Assembly: GCA_036522155.1 (NCBI GenBank)
Contig: DATDGI010000293.1
Location: 1 to 45,117 of the forward strand
From: UBA9676 sp036522155
Lineage (GTDB): Bacteria > Actinomycetota > Actinomycetes > Streptosporangiales > Streptosporangiaceae
Direction: 5' to 3'
DNA: 45,117 nucleotides
Below the pieces are notes generated by a model. The model did no database searches and was not told the origin of the DNA. It saw only the letters and a program-made list of their open reading frames with translations. The first letter of the stretch is position 1; each line of letters begins with the position of its first letter. Positions 15,278-24,779 of this stretch are shown here, in pieces. The position numbers and the translations under genes were made by a program.

Positions 15278-17908
15278 GTGTGCCTGGTGTGGCAGCAGCT
15301 GTGTAGTGACCGGGGCGTGAGGCGCTTGGCGGGTTCTGATGGCCCTGGCGAGGGTGCTGGCTGGCGGGTGTTCATTTCTCACACTTCTGAGCTGCGGGAC
15401 TTCCCGAAGGAGAAGTCGTATGTGGCGGCGGTGGAGCGGGCGGTCTCGGCCACCGGGAACGTGATCGTGGACATGGCTGATTTCCCGGCCGCCGGGAAGC
15501 CTCCCGCGCAGGTGTGCGCGGAGCGGGTGCGGGGCTGTGATGTGTATGTCGGAGTGCTGGGGACCCGGTATGGCTCGCCGGTGCGGGACAGGCCGGAGGT
15601 GTCGTATACGGAGCTGGAGTTCGACACCGCCACCGAGGCGGGCCTGGACCGGCTGTTGTTCCTGCTGGATACCAGCGCGGAAAATGTCGGCATCCCGGTG
15701 TCGGCGCTGGCCGATCACGAATTTGGCGCCCGGCAGGCCGAGTTCCGGGCCCGGGTGCAAGACAGTGCCCTGCTGACTCAGTCGTTCGCCGATCCGGCGA
15801 CGCTCGGGCAGCTGGTGGAGCGGTCGCTGCGTGAACTGGCCGAGATACGCCGCCGCCGCGGCAGCGGGACCGCGCGGGAGCAGGCCGCCGGGACGGTGGT
15901 GGTGGGGGAGATCCCGCAGGAGCCGCTGGGGTTCCAGCCGCGCACTGACCTGCTGGCCGAGCTGGATGCCCCCGGGCCGGGGTCGCGGGTCCAGGTGGTG
16001 CACGCGCTGACCGGGATGCGCGGAGTGGGGAAGACCCAGCTGGCCGCGGCCTATGCCCGGGCCCGTATTGATGAGGGCTGGCGGCTGGTGGCATGGGTCA
16101 ACGCCGAGGACCCCGGCACGTTGCTGGCGGGCCTGGCTGATGTCGCGGCTGCGCTGGGCCTGGATGCGGGCGGGAAGGTGGAGGCGGCGGGCCGGGCGGT
16201 GCGGCACCGGCTGGAGGCTGGCGGGGAACGGTGCCTGCTGGTGTTCGATAACGCCACCGACCCGGTGCTGCTGCAGCCGTTCCTCCCGGCGGCAGGCTCG
16301 GCCCGGGTGATCATCACAAGTAACCAGCAGCCGGTGGCCAACCTGGGCGCACCGGTGCCGGTGGAGGTCTTCTCCGGGGACGAGGCGCAGGCGTTCCTGG
16401 CCGGCCGGACCGGGCAGGACGATCCGGCGGGGGCCCAGCCGCTGGCTGACCAGCTGGGCTGTCTTCCGCTGGCGCTGGCGCAGGCGGCCGCGGTGATCGC
16501 CAGCCAGCACCTGTCGTATGCCACCTACGCCGACCGGCTGCGCCGCCTGCCGGTCGCTGACCTGCTGCCGCCGGTGGCCGCGGGGCAGTACCCGCAAGGG
16601 GTGGCGGCGGCGGTGCTGCTGTCCCTGGAGGCCGTCCGGGCCGGTGACGATGGCGGGGCGTGCGGGGCGGTGATGGACCTGCTGGCCGTGCTGTCGGCCG
16701 CGGGGGTGCCCAGGACCCTGGTTCACGCGGCGGGCGAGGTGGGGTTGCCGGGCCGGGACGAGCCGCTGCCCGGAGTGGGCTCAGAGGTGGTGGACCGGGC
16801 CCTGGCGCGGCTGGCCGGGGCGTCGCTGCTGACCTTCAGCCTGGATGGCTCCGCGGTCAGCGCCCACCGGCTGGTGATCCGGGTGATCCGGGAGAACCTG
16901 GCCGCCAGCGACACCCTGGCGGCCGTTTGCGAGGCCGCCGCCCAGCTGCTCGATGGCCTGGCGGAGTCGCTGAGCGGGACCTGGCATCGGGACCGGGCCG
17001 CGGCCCGGGACCTGGTGGAGCAGATCATGGCCCTGCACGAGGCGTCCGCTGCCGACCCACCCGGCAGCGATCTGGAGCATCGCCTGGTCGGGCTCAGGCT
17101 GTGGGCCGTCTATTTCCTGAACGAACTCGCCGACAGTGCCGCCCAGTCCATTCTGATCGGCGAACGGCTGGTGGCTGACCAGGAACGGCTCCTGGGCCAC
17201 GACCACCCCGACACCCTGGCCGCGCGGAACAACCTGGCCAACGCCTACCAGGACGCGGGCCGCACCGGCGAGGCGATCCCCCTGCACCAGCAGACCCTGG
17301 CGGCCCGGGAACGCATCCTCGGCCCCGACCACCCCCACACTCTGAGCTCGCGCTACAACCTCGCCGTCGCCTACCAGGAAGGGGGGCGCACGGACGAAGC
17401 GATCGCCTTGCACCAGCAGACCCTGGCCGCCCGGGAACAGCTCCTGGGCGCCGACCATCCCGACACGCTGCAATCGCGCCATGGCCTCGGCGTCGCCTAC
17501 CAGGACGCGGCCCGCACCGACGAGGCGATCACCCTGCACCAGCAGAATCTGGCCGATTACGAACGGCTCCTTGGCCCCGACCACCCGGAAACGCTGCTGT
17601 CGCGCAGCAACCTCGCCATCGCCTACCAGGCCGCGGCCCGCACCGACGAGGCGATCACCTTGCACCAGCAGACCCTGGCCGCCCGGGAACGCATCCTGGG
17701 CCCCGACCACCCCGGCACCCTGACCTCGCGCAACAACCTGGCCGTCGCCTACGAGGACGCTGGCCGCACCGACGAGGCGATCACCTTGCACCAGCAGAAC
17801 CTGGCCGCCCGGGAACGCATCCTGGGCCCCGACCACCCCGACACCGTGACCTCGCGCAGCAACCTCGCCCACGCCCGCCGGGCCGCCGGCACCGGCGAGG
17901 GAGAGTAG
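15278..17908 (+). CDS. DUF4062/NB-ARC/TPR STAND NTPase
   Basis: An 876-residue NLR-like protein. Residues 29-130 are a DUF4062/TIR-like domain (RVFISHTSELRDF, then VRGCDVYVGVLGTRYGSPV and SYTELEFDTATEAGL). The NB-ARC domain has Walker A G246-MRGVGKT-253, Walker B CLLVFDN (319-325) and the sensor RVIITSN, then GCLPLALAQAAA (GLPLA motif). A helical/winged-helix region leads to five full 42-residue kinesin-light-chain-type TPRs plus a partial one (from 647). STAND proteins oligomerise when the repeats sense a ligand and so activate the N-terminal domain; some are anti-phage, but no defence neighbour is seen. GTG 15317 is an alternative start. A good promoter lies upstream. Confidence 0.9.
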   Translation: MCLVWQQLCSDRGVRRLAGSDGPGEGAGWRVFISHTSELRDFPKEKSYVAAVERAVSATGNVIVDMADFPAAGKPPAQVCAERVRGCDVYVGVLGTRYGSPVRDRPEVSYTELEFDTATEAGLDRLLFLLDTSAENVGIPVSALADHEFGARQAEFRARVQDSALLTQSFADPATLGQLVERSLRELAEIRRRRGSGTAREQAAGTVVVGEIPQEPLGFQPRTDLLAELDAPGPGSRVQVVHALTGMRGVGKTQLAAAYARARIDEGWRLVAWVNAEDPGTLLAGLADVAAALGLDAGGKVEAAGRAVRHRLEAGGERCLLVFDNATDPVLLQPFLPAAGSARVIITSNQQPVANLGAPVPVEVFSGDEAQAFLAGRTGQDDPAGAQPLADQLGCLPLALAQAAAVIASQHLSYATYADRLRRLPVADLLPPVAAGQYPQGVAAAVLLSLEAVRAGDDGGACGAVMDLLAVLSAAGVPRTLVHAAGEVGLPGRDEPLPGVGSEVVDRALARLAGASLLTFSLDGSAVSAHRLVIRVIRENLAASDTLAAVCEAAAQLLDGLAESLSGTWHRDRAAARDLVEQIMALHEASAADPPGSDLEHRLVGLRLWAVYFLNELADSAAQSILIGERLVADQERLLGHDHPDTLAARNNLANAYQDAGRTGEAIPLHQQTLAARERILGPDHPHTLSSRYNLAVAYQEGGRTDEAIALHQQTLAAREQLLGADHPDTLQSRHGLGVAYQDAARTDEAITLHQQNLADYERLLGPDHPETLLSRSNLAIAYQAAARTDEAITLHQQTLAARERILGPDHPGTLTSRNNLAVAYEDAGRTDEAITLHQQNLAARERILGPDHPDTVTSRSNLAHARRAAGTGEGE
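17216..17905 (+). repeat. 126-bp in-frame TPR-coding tandem repeats
   Basis: Five consecutive 126-bp units and a partial sixth encode 42-residue TPRs of the form NNLAxAYQxAGRTDEAI, LHQQTLAARERILGPDHP. Several share long identical DNA stretches, which suggests recent unit duplication or gene conversion. Confidence 0.85.
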
Positions 17909-17935
17909 CCCGGTCCCCGGCCTTGTGATCGGTGG

Positions 17936-20900
17936 CTAGGCGGGGGCACCCGCCGTTTCGCTGACCTCGGGGGCGCTGGGTTCCGGGGCGTCACGCCTGC
18001 TGCGGCCGACCACCAGGTACAGCGCGGGGAGCACGAACAGGTTGAGCAGGGTGGAGGTGAGCAGGCCGCCCAGGATCACCACCGCCATCGGGTACTCGAT
18101 CTCCTGGCCGGGCCGGTCGCCGTAGAACACCAGCGGGGCCAGCGCCAGCGCCGTGGCCAGCGCGGTCATCAGGATCGGGGACAGCCGCTCGCTGGCGCCG
18201 CGCATGATCAGGCCGGGACCGAAAGGCTCGTTCTCCTGCTCCTCCAGATGCCGGAAATGGCTGATCATCAGGATGCCGTTGCGGGCGGCGATGCCGAGCA
18301 CGGTGAAGAAACCGACCAGCGCGCCGAGTGTGATCGTGCCCAGGAACAGCCAGGCGGCGAGCACCCCGCCGACCAGGGCCATCGGCAGGGTCAGGAACTC
18401 CAGCGCCGATATCTTCCAGTTCTGGAACGCGGCCTGGAGCAGCAGCAGGATCAGCACCAGGGCGCCCAGCCCGTACTCGATGAGGTGCCGCTGCGCCGCC
18501 GCCCGCTCGGTCGCCTCGCCGAGCAGTTCGGTGTGATACCCGGCCGGGAACCTGATCTTCGCCAGGGCCGCCTGGACCGCGGCGGTCACCGACCCGAGAC
18601 TGCGGCCGCTGACGTTCGCGTCGACTTCGGTGTTGCGGACCCCGTTCTCCCGGAAGATCTGGCTGGGGCTGGGCACGACCGCGACCTTGGCGACCTTCCC
18701 GAGCGCCACGTGGCCACCGTTCGGGGTGTCGATGGGCAGGGCTTCCAGGCTGCTCAGATCGGCGCGGGTGGCCGGCGTGCTCCACGCCGCGACCGTGTAG
18801 ACCCGGTTGTCGGTCGGGATCTCGGCCACCGGCTCGCTGGCCATCATCACCGCCGCCGCCCGGCGGATGGTGCCCGGCGTCAGGCCGTAGCGCTTGGCGG
18901 CGTTAAGGTCCACGGTCACGTCGGCCTCGGGGATGAACTCGAGCGCGGCCGGCTGCACGTCGACCAGGCCGGGCACGCGGCCGAGGGCGGCCGCCACCTG
19001 GTTGCCCAGCTTCTCCAATTCGGTCAGGTTCGGGCCGAAGATGCGGACGACCACGTCCTCGGTGGTGCCGTCGGTGAGCACCTCGTCGATCCGCTCGTGC
19101 AGGTAGGTCTGCACGTCACTGAACGCACCGGGGTGGCTGGCGGCCACCGCGCGGATCGCCGCCAGCGTCTTGGGGTAGTTGGCCTTCGGCGACAGGCTGA
19201 TCCAGTTCTCGGAGAAGTTGACGCCGTTCACCTCCTCCCCCAGCAGCGCCTGGCCGATGTGACTGCCGACGTGCTGCACGCCCGGGATCTTGAACAGCTC
19301 GTCCTGGACCTGCGTCACCTCGCGGTCCTGCTCGGTGACCGAGGTGCCGGGCTTGGTCACGAAGTGCATGAGGAAGTCCGGCTCCTTGAAGTTCGGGAAC
19401 AGGTCGGAGCCGAGCCGCGGGTAGATCACCACTCCGGCCACCACCGCGACCAGCACGGTCGCCAGTACGGCGACGAACCCGCGCCGCCCGGCCCGCAGCA
19501 GCGGCCGGAGCAGCGCGCCGTAGCCGCGCTTGAGCACACTGATCAGTGGCGGGTCGGCGGGCCGGAGCGGCGCCCGCGACAGCAGGACCAGGCCGAGCGC
19601 GGGTGTCACCGTCAGCGCGACGGCCATCGACGCCAGCACGGCGATCCCGTAGGCCAGCGCCAGCGGCTCGAAGAACGCGCCGGTGAGCCCGCCGACCAGC
19701 ATCACCGGGATCACCGCGACGATGTTGATCAGCGTGGCGTAGAAGATCGCCACCCGGACTTCCAGCGACGCGGCCAGCACCAGGTGCAGCGGGGTCACCC
19801 GTTTGCCCGCCGCCCGCCAGGCCCGGAGCCGGCGCACGATGTTCTCCATGTCGATGATGGCGTCGTCGACCACCACCCCGACCGCGACCGCGAATCCGGC
19901 CAGGATCATCGTGTTGATCGACGCCCCGGTCATGTCGAACACGATCGCCGCCGCGGCCAGCGACAGCGGGATCGCGAGCAGGCTGATGAGCGCGGCCCGC
20001 CACTGGAACAGGAAGGCGATCAGCACGAACACGACCAGGATGCAGCCGAGCACCACCGACAGGCCGAGGTTGTGGATGGCCATCTCGATGAACGTGGCCT
20101 GGCGGAAGATGTGCGAGTCGATGGTGATGCCGTGCAGGCCCGGCGCCATTTCGGCCAGCGCCTGGTCGATCCCGCTGGTCACCTGGAGCGTGTTCGCGCC
20201 CGGGAACTTCTCGACCACCAGCATCAGGCCGGGCCCGCGGTCGATGACCGCGTCGCCGATCACCGGCGGGGTGCTCCACAGCACGCTGGCCACTTGCCGG
20301 ATCCGGACGATGCGGCCGTGGCGCAGGGCCAGCGGGACGTCCCCCATCTGGGCTGGTGTGGCGATCGGCTGCACGCTATGCAGGTAGAGGCGCTGGTCCG
20401 GGCTCTCCTCGAAACCGAGTGACCCGACCGCTGAGCCGCTGACGTACTTGAGTTCGGTGGTCTCCACCGAGTCGGCCGTGCCCGACATCAGCTCGTCGAG
20501 GGTGATGCTGTACTTGGCCATCGCCGCCGGGTCGGCCTCGACCATGAGCTGTTTGGGGCGCTCGCCCCAGATGGCCACGTTGGCGACGCCCGGCACGTCC
20601 AGCAGCCGCGGCCGGATCGTCCAGTGCGCGATCATCGACAGGTCGTACGGCGAGATGGTCTTGGACGTGAGCCCGATCTGCATGACCCGGCTGGTGGCGG
20701 ACACGATCGGGTACATCTGCGGCGGGTCGCACCAGGTGGGCAGCGTCGGCGCGGTGGTCTGCAGCCGCTCCTGCACGAGCTGCCGCGCCTGCAGCACGTT
20801 GGTGCCGGACCGGAAGTACAGGTAGATGGCCGACAGCTGGGGCTCGGAATCCGATCGGATGTCATACACGCCGGGCACGCCCTGCAGGGCGGCCTCCAGC

Positions 20901-21100
20901 GGGACGGTGGTGAGCGACTCCACTTCGATGGGCGAAAGTCCGAGGCAGGCGGTCTGGACCTCGACCGATACCGGCGCGAACTCCGGGAAGACGTCGATCT
21001 TCTGGTGACCGAGCGTCTGAACGCCGAAGTAGATGAGGACGGCGGCGAATCCGATCACCAGGTAACGGAACTTCAGGCTGGTCGCGACGATCCAGCGCAC
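17936..21100 (-). CDS. RND-family transporter permease (CusA/CzcA-like), second of the operon
   Basis: A 1054-residue RND pump with the usual 2 x (1 + 5) membrane helices and two large extracytoplasmic loops. N-terminal SLKFRYLVIGFAAVLIYFGV, EVESLTTVPLEAALQGVPGV and the TM4 motif GVVVDDAIIDMENI (near residue 411) with paired aspartates are HME-type features. TM10 reads GIAARNGILMISHF, with Arg where AcrB-type pumps have Lys. It should export a substrate by proton antiport. The GTG start follows GGGGAGGTGA. It is preceded by the mini-adaptor gene (50 bp) and a second full RND. The 3' end faces the STAND gene across 27 bp with no evident hairpin. Confidence 0.9.
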   Translation of the reverse strand: MRWIVATSLKFRYLVIGFAAVLIYFGVQTLGHQKIDVFPEFAPVSVEVQTACLGLSPIEVESLTTVPLEAALQGVPGVYDIRSDSEPQLSAIYLYFRSGTNVLQARQLVQERLQTTAPTLPTWCDPPQMYPIVSATSRVMQIGLTSKTISPYDLSMIAHWTIRPRLLDVPGVANVAIWGERPKQLMVEADPAAMAKYSITLDELMSGTADSVETTELKYVSGSAVGSLGFEESPDQRLYLHSVQPIATPAQMGDVPLALRHGRIVRIRQVASVLWSTPPVIGDAVIDRGPGLMLVVEKFPGANTLQVTSGIDQALAEMAPGLHGITIDSHIFRQATFIEMAIHNLGLSVVLGCILVVFVLIAFLFQWRAALISLLAIPLSLAAAAIVFDMTGASINTMILAGFAVAVGVVVDDAIIDMENIVRRLRAWRAAGKRVTPLHLVLAASLEVRVAIFYATLINIVAVIPVMLVGGLTGAFFEPLALAYGIAVLASMAVALTVTPALGLVLLSRAPLRPADPPLISVLKRGYGALLRPLLRAGRRGFVAVLATVLVAVVAGVVIYPRLGSDLFPNFKEPDFLMHFVTKPGTSVTEQDREVTQVQDELFKIPGVQHVGSHIGQALLGEEVNGVNFSENWISLSPKANYPKTLAAIRAVAASHPGAFSDVQTYLHERIDEVLTDGTTEDVVVRIFGPNLTELEKLGNQVAAALGRVPGLVDVQPAALEFIPEADVTVDLNAAKRYGLTPGTIRRAAAVMMASEPVAEIPTDNRVYTVAAWSTPATRADLSSLEALPIDTPNGGHVALGKVAKVAVVPSPSQIFRENGVRNTEVDANVSGRSLGSVTAAVQAALAKIRFPAGYHTELLGEATERAAAQRHLIEYGLGALVLILLLLQAAFQNWKISALEFLTLPMALVGGVLAAWLFLGTITLGALVGFFTVLGIAARNGILMISHFRHLEEQENEPFGPGLIMRGASERLSPILMTALATALALAPLVFYGDRPGQEIEYPMAVVILGGLLTSTLLNLFVLPALYLVVGRSRRDAPEPSAPEVSETAGAPA

Positions 21101-21150
21101 TGCTCACCTCCCCCGCTCGGCCATCGGCATGGCACGGTCCCGGCCGTGCG

Positions 21151-21597
21151 TCATGTCTGGACGCCGACGCCGTTCTGCACGCCGAGCAGCTCCTCGGCTC
21201 CCACGGTGACCACCTGTGTGCCGGCCGGCAGGCCCGAGCTGACCAGCACCTGGCTGCCGTTGATGGCCGCGACGGTGATGAACTGCCGGGTGTAGGTATC
21301 GGTCCCCGTCTGGGTGTAGACGACGGTGCTGCCGTCCGGCTCGTAAAGCAGGGCCTGGAACGGGACCATGACCAGCTTCTTGGCCGCCACCGACGGCGCG
21401 GTCTGGATGCCGATGCGCTGCGCGCCCAGTGGGGTCAGCACCACGCTGAGCACGCCGCTGGTCCCGGTGCGTTCCATCCGGGCGGGCGGGACTGCCCGGG
21501 CGGGCGGCGATGAACTGCTGCTGCAGCCGGCCACACCAAGGACGGCGAAGATTCCTATGAGCAGCACTGACGCCGCCCGCCGCCTGGTTCGGTGCAC
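21151..21597 (-). CDS. Mini membrane-fusion (adaptor) lipoprotein
   Basis: A 148-residue lipoprotein. The signal peptide ends in lipobox LGVAGC with lipidated C25, followed by a Ser-rich linker. The rest matches only the C-terminal beta-barrel/membrane-proximal part of RND adaptors (VMVPFQALLYEPDGSTVVY, SGLPAGTQVVTVGAEELLG). The coiled-coil hairpin and lipoyl domain that reach an outer-membrane channel are absent, which makes sense in a Gram-positive envelope. It lies between two RND permeases (17 bp after the first, 50 bp before the second) and likely docks with both. GTG start after AGGAGAAGGGGG. Confidence 0.78.
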   Translation of the reverse strand: MHRTRRRAASVLLIGIFAVLGVAGCSSSSSPPARAVPPARMERTGTSGVLSVVLTPLGAQRIGIQTAPSVAAKKLVMVPFQALLYEPDGSTVVYTQTGTDTYTRQFITVAAINGSQVLVSSGLPAGTQVVTVGAEELLGVQNGVGVQT

Positions 21598-21614
21598 TGG
21601 ACCGCCCCCTTCTC

Positions 21615-24600
21615 CTACACGTCCGCGCCGGATGCCGACGCCGCCCAGGCCAGCTCCCCGGGCTCGGTCTCTTCGTCCTGTTCCACCTCGGCCGACTTCG
21701 GCCCGGCCGCCAGGTAACCGGCGGGCAGCAGGAACACGTCCACCACGGTGGCGATGACCAGGCCGACCAGGATCACCGCGGCCGCGCTGCGGGTCAGCTC
21801 GTTGCCGGGCACGTCACCCAGGACAAGGAACGGGATGAGCATGACCGCGGTCACCACCGCCGCGGCGATGACCGGCCCGGCGGCATCCCCGGCCGCGGTG
21901 GCCACCATCCCGGCGGTCAGCTCGCCGTCGTCGGCGGCATGGTGGCGCCGGATCCCGGCGGTCACCGAGATCGCCTGGCGCAGGGCGATGGCCAGCACAG
22001 CGATCAGGCCGGCCATCGCGGCGAGCGAGGTGGTGCCGATCAGCAGCACCATCACCGCGGCCGCGGCCAGCGGCAGCATGACCGCGGCCAGGACCAGCGC
22101 GGCCAGCCGCCAGCTGCGGCAGGCCGCCTGGACCAGCAGCGCGATCGCGAGCAGAGCGGCGAGCAGGTAGCTGACGAACGCTGGCCGCGAGGTGCCGCCA
22201 GCGGTCACGGCCGGGAACTCGGTGTGGTACTCCAGCGGGAAGGTGAGCGAGTTCAGTCCGCTGGCGACGGCGGCGTCGGCCGAGGCCACGCTCCGGCCGG
22301 TGACGTGCCCGGTGACGTCCAGGTAGGGGGATGTGGCGTCGTGCTTGATGTCCACCGGCTCAGGGGCCACGGTCACGGTGGCTACGCTGCCGAGCCGGAC
22401 GTGGCCACCGCTCGGGGTGTCGATGAGCAGGTTCCCCACGCTGCTCGCGCTGGTGCGGACGGCCGGCGTGCCCCACACCACCACGTCGAAGACCTTCTGA
22501 TCCTGGAAGAAGTTCCCGACCGTCAGGCCGGACAGCAGCGTCCCCGCCTCCCGCCGGACCGCGCCCGGGGTCAGGCCGACCAGTCTGGCCTTGACCAGGT
22601 TGACCTCGACGTTGATAGTCGGCTGCTCGACCGGCAGCTCGACGTGCGCCCCCACGATCCCCGGCACCCTGGCCATGACCCCCTTGACCTGTTCCGCGAG
22701 CCCGGTGAGCACGGTCAGGTCGGGGCCGTAGACGCGGACCACGGCCGACCGGGGTGGCGCCAGCAGCGCGCTGCCCGTGCTCGCGCTCTCGTAGGTGCTG
22801 ACCGTGCCGTGCATGCCCGGGGTGCCGCCCACGACCGAGCGCACCGCGGCCACCGCCTGGTCATAGTTGGCACCGGGCTTGATGGTGACCCACAGCTGGC
22901 CCGTATTGGTGATCACCGGCTGCTCGGACGAGGTGGCCCGGCCCAGGGTCGTGCCCACATCCTGCACCGACGGCAGGGCCAGCAGTTCGCTGGTGGCGAT
23001 CTCGCTGACCCGGTTCAGCTCGGGCAGCGACATCCCGGGCGCTCCGGACCAGTCGACCATCAGGCTGCGGTCGGTGAAGACCGGCTGGCCGGGATGCAGC
23101 CGCGGCACCATCGCGACCAGGCCGCCCAGCCCGACCAGGACCGCGCCGAGCAGCAGCCAGGCGGGCAGCCGCTGCGCGCTGGTGATCGCCCGGGTATAAG
23201 CCCGCCGCAGCGGCCGGGCCAGCATCAGGCCGGCCGGCTCGCTCTTCCCGACGGCGAACAGCAGCGCCGCCAGCCCCGGGCTGACCAGCAGCGCGACGAT
23301 CATGGACGCCAGCACGGCCAGCCCGAAGGCCAGCACCATCGGCCGCAGGAACTCCGCGGTCAGCCCGCTGGACACGAGCAGCGGTACCACCGCCACCAGC
23401 GCGCACACCGACCCGGCGGCCAGGACGCCCTGGAAGTCGCGGTAGGCCGCCAGGACCAGCGGGCCGGCCGCCCGCCGCTGGCTCTTGGCGCGGCCGGCCG
23501 CCAGCAGGCCCATCAGGTGGTAAGCGCCGCCCGCCGCGTCGTCGACGACCACCGCCAGCGCCAGCAGCAGCCCGAGCAGGACGAGCGCGTTGAAGGTGTA
23601 ACCGAGCAGGTAGAGCACGAGGGTGGCGGCGGTCAGCGACAGGGCCATCGCGGCCAGGCTGATGAAGATGAGGCGCAGGTTGAGCAGCAGGGCGGCCAGC
23701 GCCACCGCGGCCAGGACGAAGATCAGGATCAGGGCCAGCCGGATGTCGCGTCCCGAGGTGGTGATGTAGGTGCCAGGGCGGAACAGCGACGCGTCGATGG
23801 TGACGCCGGGCAGGGCCGGCCTGAGCTGGGCGAGCGCCTGGTCCAGGCCCTGGGTGACCGCGGGCACGCTGGCCGACGGGAGCTTCTGGATGACCAGTAT
23901 CAGCCCGGCCTGGCCGCGGATCTGCGCGTCGCCGATCAGCGGGTTGTGCCCGTTCACGATGGTGGTGACGTTGCCGAGCAGCACCGGCTTGGTCTTGACC
24001 ACGGCGACCGGAATCTGCCCCAGGTTGGCCGGGGTGCCGAACGGGAGGATGTGCCGGATCGTGATCCGCTGGTTGGAGTCCTCCAGGAACCCGCCGGTGC
24101 CCGGCGTGGAGCCGTTCAGGTAGCTCAGCGGGGTGACCAGCTGCGAGTTGCCGACCGAGGAGATGATCTGGTTGACCGAGATGTGGTGGGCGGCCAGCAC
24201 CGTCGGGTCGACCAGTACCTGGAGCTGCCGGTCCGCCTGCCCGAAGGTGGCCACCTCGGCCACCCCGGCCACACCCAGCAGCCGGGGCACGATGGTCCAC
24301 CGGGCCAGCACCGACAGGTCGACCAGGTTCATCGTCTTGGAGGTCAGCCCGACCAGCATGACGTTGCCGGTAGAGGAGATCGGCTGGCGCATCACCGGTG
24401 GCGCCGAGACGCTCGGCAGGATGAACGCCTGGGTGAGCCGCTCCTGGACCAGCTGGCGGGCCTGGTACAGACCGGTGCCGGGGGCGAAATGCAGGTCGAT
24501 CTGGGACAGCCCGGGGATGGAGTCGGACGTCACATCGGTGACGCCCATCACGCCTTCCAGCAGGTTCTTCTCCAGCGGGACGGTCACCAGCGACTCGACC

Positions 24601-24779
24601 TCAGGCGCGGCCAGGCCCGGTGCGTTCGTCTGGATCTCAACCACCACGGGCGCGGTCTCCGGCAGGACGTCGGAGTGCATGCCCGGCAGGACACCGGCAC
24701 CGACGATCATCACCCCGGCGGCGAGCGCAACCACGAGAAAACGGAACCGCACAGAGATACGGATCAGTGAGGTGAGCAC
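21615..24779 (-). CDS. RND-family transporter permease, first of the operon
   Basis: Also 1054 residues and a clear but divergent paralogue of the downstream RND: RISVRFRFLVVALAAGVMIV, EVESLVTVPLEKNLLEGVMGV, SDSIPGLSQIDL. TM4 keeps the aspartate pair (AVVVDDAAGG, near residue 412), but the TM10 segment near 931 is AIALRQAISVTAG, lacking the usual charged relay residue. It may be the less active half of a hetero-oligomeric pump (inference). GTG 24779 is chosen because AGGGGGGA lies 5-8 nt upstream and it opens a standard RND N-terminus; the frame stays open to 25133 but that part has no RND features. Confidence 0.87.
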   Translation of the reverse strand: MLTSLIRISVRFRFLVVALAAGVMIVGAGVLPGMHSDVLPETAPVVVEIQTNAPGLAAPEVESLVTVPLEKNLLEGVMGVTDVTSDSIPGLSQIDLHFAPGTGLYQARQLVQERLTQAFILPSVSAPPVMRQPISSTGNVMLVGLTSKTMNLVDLSVLARWTIVPRLLGVAGVAEVATFGQADRQLQVLVDPTVLAAHHISVNQIISSVGNSQLVTPLSYLNGSTPGTGGFLEDSNQRITIRHILPFGTPANLGQIPVAVVKTKPVLLGNVTTIVNGHNPLIGDAQIRGQAGLILVIQKLPSASVPAVTQGLDQALAQLRPALPGVTIDASLFRPGTYITTSGRDIRLALILIFVLAAVALAALLLNLRLIFISLAAMALSLTAATLVLYLLGYTFNALVLLGLLLALAVVVDDAAGGAYHLMGLLAAGRAKSQRRAAGPLVLAAYRDFQGVLAAGSVCALVAVVPLLVSSGLTAEFLRPMVLAFGLAVLASMIVALLVSPGLAALLFAVGKSEPAGLMLARPLRRAYTRAITSAQRLPAWLLLGAVLVGLGGLVAMVPRLHPGQPVFTDRSLMVDWSGAPGMSLPELNRVSEIATSELLALPSVQDVGTTLGRATSSEQPVITNTGQLWVTIKPGANYDQAVAAVRSVVGGTPGMHGTVSTYESASTGSALLAPPRSAVVRVYGPDLTVLTGLAEQVKGVMARVPGIVGAHVELPVEQPTINVEVNLVKARLVGLTPGAVRREAGTLLSGLTVGNFFQDQKVFDVVVWGTPAVRTSASSVGNLLIDTPSGGHVRLGSVATVTVAPEPVDIKHDATSPYLDVTGHVTGRSVASADAAVASGLNSLTFPLEYHTEFPAVTAGGTSRPAFVSYLLAALLAIALLVQAACRSWRLAALVLAAVMLPLAAAAVMVLLIGTTSLAAMAGLIAVLAIALRQAISVTAGIRRHHAADDGELTAGMVATAAGDAAGPVIAAAVVTAVMLIPFLVLGDVPGNELTRSAAAVILVGLVIATVVDVFLLPAGYLAAGPKSAEVEQDEETEPGELAWAASASGADV

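Noticed and set aside
16781..17872. Repetitive minus-strand frame opposite the TPRs
   Set aside because: Its repeats (VQGDRLVGAA type) are only the mirror image of the TPR-coding units.
17216..17905. CRISPR or satellite array
   Set aside because: Repeats are contiguous, 126 bp, in frame and encode TPRs.
18248..20422. 724-codon open frame antisense to the downstream RND gene
   Set aside because: Rich in Arg/Gln/His/Asp with no domain; it mirrors a well-supported RND in high-GC DNA.
21939..24770. 943-codon open frame antisense to the first RND gene
   Set aside because: Same composition artefact; the minus strand encodes clear RND motifs.
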